A program made the translations under genes and the position numbers. The notes beneath the pieces are model-generated. The model saw nothing but the letters and a program-made list of their open reading frames with translations, ran no database searches and was not told the DNA's origin. From Carpediemonas membranifera (lineage: Eukaryota; Fornicata), in NCBI GenBank assembly GCA_019828565.1, contig JAHDYR010000069.1:372001-436000 (forward strand): DNA of 64,000 bases. The letters run 5' to 3'. This document shows, piece by piece, positions 24,793-33,700 of this stretch (within the stretch, counting starts at the first letter, position 1; every line of letters starts with the position of its first letter).

Positions 24793-27700
24793 TCAAGTAA
24801 ACAACGCGCCGACCTCCTCCTCGGTTGCTAGCGCCTGCTGCACATCCGAATGGTCGACACAAGCGTCGTCAAGGCTAGCCACGGCCGGCCCGAGCGTGCC
24901 TTCCTCCTTGCTGCCCACAACAATAGCCACCGACGCGATGATAGCATCCCCAACACAGTTCCTAGCCGAACCCCGGAGCCGCTGTAGCTCGCCAGCCCAC
25001 CGTGCAGCACTGCTCTCTGTCTCGTTCAGCTGGAGTGTTAGCTCATCCTTCTGGGCGATCAGCTCCTTGTACGCGTTCCTCTCCACCTGCAGCCCCTGGT
25101 CAATGGAGATGAACTCGACCTGGAGTCGGGTGACTGAGACAACAGAGGCCGCGATCCGGGCCTCGAGATTCCGGATCAGACCGGCATTCTTCTTTTGCGC
25201 GGCTACAACGGTGGAAAGCTGCTCGTTGCCAGGTACAATAGTGTCTTCACGAAGTCTGCAAGCACACAGATGGAGCACCGTGATCCGGAGAACGTGGTCG
25301 AGAAATGGGGTGGGGAGCGTGGGCAGGTCGACCTCGATGCGGCCAGCAGGGTCAACCACGGTGGTCACGTCGACGCTGGGCATGATCTCCCGCAGACGCT
25401 GCATTAAAGTGCGGGTTGTCGCCAGGTTGAGCATGCCGGGCTCGAGGCTTCCGATGTCGTCCACGAGCTTCCTGGCTGTGCCGAACAGTGTGCGGCGTAG
25501 CGTGGCGACTCGGGCGTCCTGGGTCACCCGGCCCGATGCGAACAGACGCGAGGCAGACGCCAGCACCATCGCCATGGCTGACACAGCCGTGATCAGACGA
25601 GTGTCACGGTCCGGGGCGCAGCTCATTGGATCGCCGCCTGAGATTGCCTTGAGCAGATGGCCGACGTGGGCCTTCAGCTGTGTTGCAATGGCAGCCAGTT
25701 GGGAGTCTGGCGCCTCAAGCTTGGCGCGGAGGCCGGCCGCCTTGTCGTCGAGGCTGCTGCCCGTCGTCTGGGCGGAGGACAAGGACTTCTGAAGCGATGT
25801 CTTCTGGGAGAACTCTGAGCCGAGCTGGGTCTCGAGCTCGGCAAGGGACTTGACACGCTGACCGATGGCTGATGCTTGCTCGGCGAGATTGCTTTCAATG
25901 GAGACAACCTTGTTCCGGAGACCTTGGACATGCTCTCCGGAACGCCGGAGAACTGTAAGGCGGGACGCGATACGGATCGACCGCTGAGTGAGCAGGCCGA
26001 TCATTGTCTGGAAAGCTGCAGGGAGCATTGAATCTGGTGCAACGCGAAGCACAGCGCCGACGAGAGCAATGGCAGTAGTCTTGGCAGATGCAGTCGTCAG
26101 AAGCACTGGTATCGCACCCGCTACAGCAGCGGCATATGGCTTTCCTTGGAGCGCGGCGACAGTTCGGCCATGCTCTTCCAACCGGGTCCCGATCGGCACC
26201 GGCTTGGCCGCCTTGTTGACTGCGCCACCCACAGGCGGGGTCGACGGCCTGCCCGCCGCTAGAGCGGACCAGAGGCTCATAGACGACGTCGGCCGGGCAG
26301 GGTAGGCATGGGAGTCGCCCCGGGCCCCGGCCAACGTTCGCATGGCCGCGGCAACTGCGTCAGCGAGCTCTGCGGGGGTTTGGTCTCTGAGGACGAGGGT
26401 CGGGGCGGGTCTGGCGGCGGGGCCGTGGGCGATGATGTGGATCGATCGCCCAGTGGATGCAATCAATTGATTAATAACAATCGGGGCGTCCTCGATTGCC
26501 GTAGCGCTGCGGAGACGGACGAGCGTCTTTGCTAGGACCGCGCGGCAGTCTGGTCGATCGTTGAAGAGTGTCTCAGAATACCCGAAGAGCACGAGCTCGG
26601 ACAGGCTGCCGAGGACGGCGGGGTCAGCCTCGTCGGGCACACTTAGGAAGAGCAGCACGTCCTTGTGGTGTCTCACACAGACCGCCAGTGCTGCGCAGTA
26701 CGCCTCGGCCAGGTTGGCCATGTTTGACCCGTCGAGACTGACTGGGACGAGTCGGCCTTCATCAGTTGATGACTGGAGAGCGACTGCCATGAGTTGGATG
26801 AGCAAGGGCGTGGGACAGGACGTCTCTATGAAAGCTGAGCCCGTGCCAGTGACTGGAGACGATGCGGACGAGAGTGCCGCGCAGGATAAGGACAGCAGCG
26901 GGGGTCTGGTCGCGAGGAGCATCGAGAGCGAGGCGACCCACTCGAGAGCGGCAGCGTGGGCGGGGACGAAGTCATCGGGGCCGTGTGTGACTGAGAACAT
27001 CGCCCCCAGGGCCCCCAGGGCTTGGTCAGCCCAGTTGGCCGTCGTGGGGGTAAGCTTGGGGCGGTGGCGACCCTTGGGCTTCAGGGGTTCCGGCACGCCG
27101 GAAACTGGGATGAGTACCGGAATAACTGTGCCGCTGGAATATTCCGGCACATCTGTCTGAGAGACAACAGATAAGGCGCCGTGGAGGTATTCCGACAACG
27201 AGACCGCTTTGATCATACGCTGGGAGGAAGTCCGTATGACCCGCCCCGTGAGATCTGGGACAAGGACGATGCCGGCGTCCAGCAATGCCTGGGCTGCTGC
27301 CGCTGAGACGAGGCCTGCAGATTGGGCGGGGGAGGGCTTGTTGGCGAGGAAGCGCTCCTTGGCGATGGCGTAGACCTCATCTGACCGAGTGAAGATGGAC
27401 GCGACCGAGATCCAGAGGTTAGCCAGGCGGTCAACGTCTTCAGCACGAGACGCCGTGACGGCCGAGAGAACGGACCGCAGCACCATCAGGGCACAGGGGG
27501 TCGGCCCGCAGAGCTCGAGCGTGGCTGCGACAAGGACAGCCGATTGGGTGGCCAGCGCGGGCTTGGGCGCCAGTGTTTCCTGCGCGGCGGCCGTGAGGAG
27601 GGTTTTCATGGTGTGGGCGATCATGGCACGCGGCACAATGACGGGGAAGACGCCGGGGGCGGGCTGGGTCTCGTTGCAGGGAGCCGAGAGCGAGAGGGTG

Positions 27701-30700
27701 TTCAGGGACGCGACACCAACCGCTCTGCCGCTCAAGACAACGGTGCCGCCGAGGACGGAGAGGAGCGCCGGGTCTTCGAGCGAGGTTGTCACGTAATGGA
27801 CGCTGACTGCGGCCGCTGGCTTGATGACACGCGCCTGGAGGTCGGTTGGGCTGAATAGATCGCCCAGCGCACGGATCAGCGGCCTCTGGGCGATGAAAGC
27901 GAACACGGTGGGCGGAGTAGAGGCCGAACGGCACGGGTTGGTGGTCTTGACGAGCTCGGGCACCGGGGCGAGCCCGCACGCGTGCTGGGCGAGCACGGTC
28001 TCGACTGGGGCGAGGGAGGGCGGGAACACGACCGGCCGGTGTGTCGTTAGAGGTGCGATGGCCTTGGCCCCTAGCCTTGCCTCGCGGGCAGCACGTAGGA
28101 CTGCGGCGAGGACCCCGACGGCCTGGGGTAGGTCCTGTACGGTGGCTACAGTGGCCTGTGGGGCGTGTGATGGCTCTGTGATGAAGAGAGGGTGCCACTG
28201 GGCAAGCATGGCCGCGTGTTTCCTCTCGTCGGTGATGCCTCGGCCGGCAGTGAGCATTCCGGTGACCGCAGGGGTGCTCTCGAACGTCTCGGTCAGGAGA
28301 GTGGCGATAAGGCGGGGCCAGTCAGTGTTGCCGCTGCCGCAGAGGCCGAGGGACCAGCATAGGGCGTAGCAAAGGACTGTGCGCAGAGCAGAGGGGTCTA
28401 GGACATCGACAGCGTTGGCAGGACCGAGCGCATCTGTCACAATTGCGATGAAACCGGTCAACACGTCGAGGAAATCGCTCAGGCCCTTGTGGGAAAGGTC
28501 GTTGGAGGTGAGCTGGCTTGCGGCTGCGACTACAGGCGCGAGGAAAGCGTCAATTGTCACTGTGACGGCTGCTCTGAAGGTATTCGAGTCGAAGGAAGGG
28601 GCGAGGCCAAGCATAGAGTCGGTCCATATCTTGAGATTGACCTCAATCTCGAGATCACGCCAAGATTTGCCGTCAGTGATGCTGATCGCAGGCAGACCGA
28701 GACTGTTGTTCGCGAGCACGACCTTATGAGGCGTTGCCACCTGCTTGGCCCGGATCACGTCAAGCTGCTCAGCCCTGATGGCACCGATAAACGAGTAAAT
28801 CGCGTCCTCGACCTTGAACGACGGCGCACTATATTCCTTAAAGTGCACTGGGATGACTCGTTTCTTGAGCACTGGCCCGGTCCGATCGATGATGAAGTCC
28901 CGGGCAAACTTGGGGCCGACTACTGAGACAGTGTCAGATCTTGTGAGAACCAGGACTGTCTGGATTATGCGGTCGGTAAACGGTGCCAGATCCACTGGAG
29001 ATTCGTCTGGTATCAGTTCAGATACGACGTCGACCACACGATCCGCGAGATCTGGGTTGAGCGTGGCCGACAGAGCTGCGGCGGACCCGTGCGTGGCCTC
29101 CACGACGGTGGCCAGATGAACCATGGCCGCGCTCGCACACGACTTGCCGTGGACAAGCTCGAGTGCCCTTGCAGGCTTGGCCATGAGAGGCGGCTCGGCC
29201 GGGTCAAGCTCCCTGATGAGGGCGGGCGGCAGGGCAGTGACGGCGTCAGGTCTGCTCGAGGGTGGGACGTTTAGGTAGTCCTTGCCCTCAGCCCTGGAGT
29301 ACACCGAGGCGAGAAGAGTCGTTGTCATGTCCGCGTCGTAAAACTTGAATGGGTCGGTAGCCATCCTGATTGTCATGAGATCGTGGCCGGGGACAGGCCC
29401 ATTGTCTGTGTCCGCCCTGACTGCGTCAAGGAGGAGCTGTGCTGCGAGCTCGGGGTCGGTCACGTCAGCCTCGGGGAGGGTGGCGCCGCATGCGGCTGCC
29501 CTGGCTACGGTAGAGAGGGTCAGGCGGGGGTGGCTGAGGGCCTCGAGCAGCGGGACCAGCCTAGTCGACCCGTCCACATCCACCCGGGCAACGGCGGGGG
29601 CAGGCTTAGCGGCCGCCACGCCCAGCGCACTAAGCGCCTCAAGGTCGGCCCCACCAACGTACTCCGCGGCCACAGAGGGCGGCAGGGTGAGCGGGCCGCA
29701 GCGTGCAACAACCCTGGGAACGGATGGGATCACTGCCGACCCTGCAACGGCCCCGCACATCTTGAGGATGGTGTCTGATAGGGTCTGGATGCGGTCGAGG
29801 CCAGAGAGAAGCGCTGAGACATTGTGGACGATAATGTGGTGTGGCCGCTTCGACTGGGCAGAGAGTGTGACAAGTCTGGCCTGGAGCTCCTTGCCAGCGG
29901 TCGACAGATGCTGGAGAATCCCCGGAATAACCCCCGGATTGAAAGCCACGGATGCCCCGAGCAGTGGTAGCATCACAACTAAGTCAGTTCCAATTGCCGT
30001 CCCGGTAGCAAGCACAGCTGGAGGCACCACTGCACAGATGTGAGCCCACATCGCCTGGACCGAGGCCGACCAGGACCGCGAGCAAATCGTCTCCACAAGT
30101 GTGACGACAACCGCCTCGATGAGCTGGGCGATCACCTCGGACAAGGAAAGACGGAGGTCGGCGAGAGCTGTAGCAATTGGGCTCGGGCTATCGGTGCGGA
30201 CAGCGCTGCACGGCATGGGCGTGCCGACTAGAGGGATCGTGACTCCGTCCACAGTTGTGGCAGATGTCACGAGTTTGCGGTCAGAGTCAATCTCCACAGA
30301 TTTGATCCCAAGGATGATCTGCTGCAGCTGGATACACCCCTCCGTGACTGCCAGTGACCGCAGGAATGTGTGGACCATCACTGATTCCGGGTCCTGCTCG
30401 GGGATGATGAAAAAGGTGGGGTCGTCGCTGGCCTCGACGCTAATGAGGGCCTCGAGGGTCAGGACACTGTCAGAAATGCCGGAGAGTGTGGTAACATGGT
30501 GTGCGAAGTATAGAACTGACTCGGTCGAGTCAAATCTCTGGGGGATGGATTCGCCGAAGAGGATGCTGAGCAGACGCCGGCCGACGCTCTCGAGAGCCGG
30601 GTGGAGGGCCTCCTCGATCAGAGCCGGGTCGTCCGGTAGCTCAGAAGAGACCAGGGTGAGCAGACTGCCCTGCTGGGAGATGTGGGCGATCAGCTGCACT

Positions 30701-33700
30701 AACCTGCGCATGGCGGCAGTGTAATCCGGCACCGATGGGATGCCTCCTCCGGCAATCCGGCAAATATATCTGACCGCCCGTATTGTCCGTGTGAGTGATG
30801 TCAGCGAATCCATGACTCGGCTGAGTTTGTCGAATGTGCCGACCCACTTCGTGGCCGCTGCCCTGTGCTCAAGAATAGGGCCAGTGCTGAGCGCCAGAAC
30901 CTTGGCAGCTGAGGCCGCTGCGAGCTCTCTGAGATCGACGTGTTGCGTCGTCTCAACGTCGATCCTGCACTCATGAAGGAGGAACGTAGCCGATAGAGAG
31001 CCCCACTCGCGATCCACGGACTCAAGCTGGGCCGCGCTGTCCCGCTCTGTGTTCGCCGTCGCGATCACACGGGTCACGAGCGCGTGCACCGTCTCAATGT
31101 GCAGGTTAAGGTTGAAAGCATCGCCCAGAGACGGAAGGGGCTCCCGCTGTAGCTTCTGGAGCAATGAGGTGTCGCCGAGGTCTTGAACAATCATCCGCCA
31201 GTGGTGTGGGGCGACGCTCGACTGGCACACCTCGATGACCACGTGGAGCATTGTGACATGGGCCTTGACAAAGCGGTCGAGTACATCTCTTACTCCTGAT
31301 TTCATTGTGCCGGAATACTCGAGGGCCGATTCCATGACTTCGATAAAATGACGGAGTCGAGCAACAGTGGCCTCTGTTCCCTCCAGCACCAGGTCTGTGG
31401 TTGCCTGAGCCTCAGCCCGAACCTGGGCGATTGCCTCAAAAGTCCGGATCGTGTCCCGTATCCGTGACTCGACTGACTCAAGGTTGGGTGACTCGTGTGG
31501 CGACTGCCCTGCGATGGCAAGGCGGTCATTGAGATCTGCGAGATCCTTTTTGATTACACCGATCATCTCCTGGCACTTCTCGAGTGATTCCAGGGCGTTT
31601 TCCGTGACAGGAAGGGCGTTGGCGTTCTTAGGGCACTGTACCAGTCCCATGACCACAGTGTGGACCTGATCCACCGCCTCCATGATGGCGGCGGGTCTGC
31701 TGGCCATCTGGTCGACGATGATTGCCCTGTAGGCGTTGATGTCGGGCAGTGCCGAGGCGTATGAATCGACGCAGCGGCCCCAGTCGAGGTGTGCCCTGCC
31801 GGTAACTGTCGACAGGCTCCCTACTGGCACATGGTGCTTCAACAGGACGGAGATCACAGCCTTGGCCGACTGGATGATGCGGGAGACGGCGGCGTTGACG
31901 TCCTTAATTTCGGCACTGGTGCCAAGGACGCCGAGGAGCTCCGGGCCGGGCTCTACTGTGGAGTTTGTGAGTGTGTTCATCTCGTGCCAGTGGCGGAAGA
32001 CGTCTAGCCTTACCATCGCCTCTCGGGTGAACTCGAGCGTGTTTTCCATCCATCTCTGCGTGTTTTCCAGCATGCCGGAAAGTGACTCGAACACGAGTCG
32101 AGCCACGGTCGCCGGAAGTCTCATGACTGCTGGCCCCGTCTCCACTACGACGGGCCCCGCCCTCACTGTGGTGGGCAGACCCCTCAACTCCTGCTCCAGA
32201 GTCATCGTGGCGGCGTCAAGGGAGAAGCCGAGGACGGAGGGATCCGGCAGAGCCAGGCCGGTGACGGGGTGGGTCGACCTGACAGCTCCAAGGGCGACTG
32301 GGCGATCAATGGAGATTTCTCGACCGCTCGACTGGGTGGAAGTGATTCGTTGGCGGACACGTTCGAGCCAACTAGCAGAGAATTCCGTGAAAGACGCCTT
32401 GTGGCGGTCGAGGACGGCTACGGCTCGCGTGCAGTGTGACATGAAGACACCGATAGCCGCTGCTATGGCGTCGTTACCACCGACGACACCGGGCACGTCT
32501 GACTTAAAAGGACCGGGCAGAGTGTCGCCCCGTGCTACATGGGCATCGTAAGTCTGTCCGAGGGCCGTGGGGAGCTGGAGCAACTCGGCCACATAGCCCT
32601 CCAGCGCGGAAATGATGCTGCCGTTGCCAGCTAGGACAGGGGTAAAGACGACGCCGTCGCCCTCGCTCGCCCGTGTGGTAAGCATTTGGACTGGGACGGC
32701 CAGGCCGGTCTTGCTCTCACATGCCCGACCAAGCGCGACAAGGTGGGAAAGCACAAGAGCAGCCGAGGCCGTGGCGACCATCCCCCGACACTGGGCGGCG
32801 AACTCGGCGAAACTGACAGCCGTGTGGGCGATCCCGAGGGCATGCGCGACGTTTGTGAGATAATCATCGTACTGTGCCCCAATGTCAGCCACTTGTCTCC
32901 GCAGTGCCTGGACTGTGACCTGAGTCATGTGAGTCAGTCCCGCCAGGTCCTCCGCAGCCTCCCACTGCGGCTCAGCTGGTAGGAATGGGAGGGTGACGGC
33001 GGAGTATACCGTCTCAGGCACACTCTTCGGGTCTGCGAACGAGGACTTGGCGAGCATCTCCTCGCAGGGCAGAGGTGCTGGGTCTGTTGGGTGAGCGAGC
33101 ACGTGTTCCGGCTCGAAGACGGGGTGAACGCTCACCGTGCCCTGCCAGAAGACGCGGATCGTTGTCGCCAGTGTCTGGGTGGATTGGAGCACGTTGAAGT
33201 CTGCCTCGAGCTTGTCCAGGGCAGCAGTGACGGCCGCTGCCATTCGGGTAAAATCTGATGGGTCGCAGCGCCAGTCGAAGGGGCACGCGGCAGACTCTCG
33301 GCCGGTGATTACTGCCACTGCCTGGTCAACCGCAGTTTCGGTCCCGGTAAAGGCAGACACGACGGCAGCAATGTCATTCCCAAGCAACGGCAGGATCTCT
33401 GCCCAGCCCACGAGCGGACCGACTGCAGCGGCGAGTCTCAGCTCGAGAGCCTTGGCTGAGACAAGTATCATTCGCATGCTAGGATACCGATCAAACGTCT
33501 CGGCGACTGTCTCAACGATGATCGGGCCGCTCGTCGTGCTGGCAGGGTACTCTTCCTTGTGTCTCATGAGATACGACACGTCCTCCATGAACGCCCAGAG
33601 CTCCTGCTTGAGGGAGAGTGTGAGTGTCGTGCCGGAGAGGGTCGCCGCGGGCTTGATGACGAGCATATTGATGTCCGCAAAGAGCTCGGTGGCTGCCCGA

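Noticed and set aside
29090-29300. GKS at two places in the dynein as Walker A motifs
   Set aside because: Neither has the preceding Gly at the required spacing (ELVHGKS, ISITDGKS).
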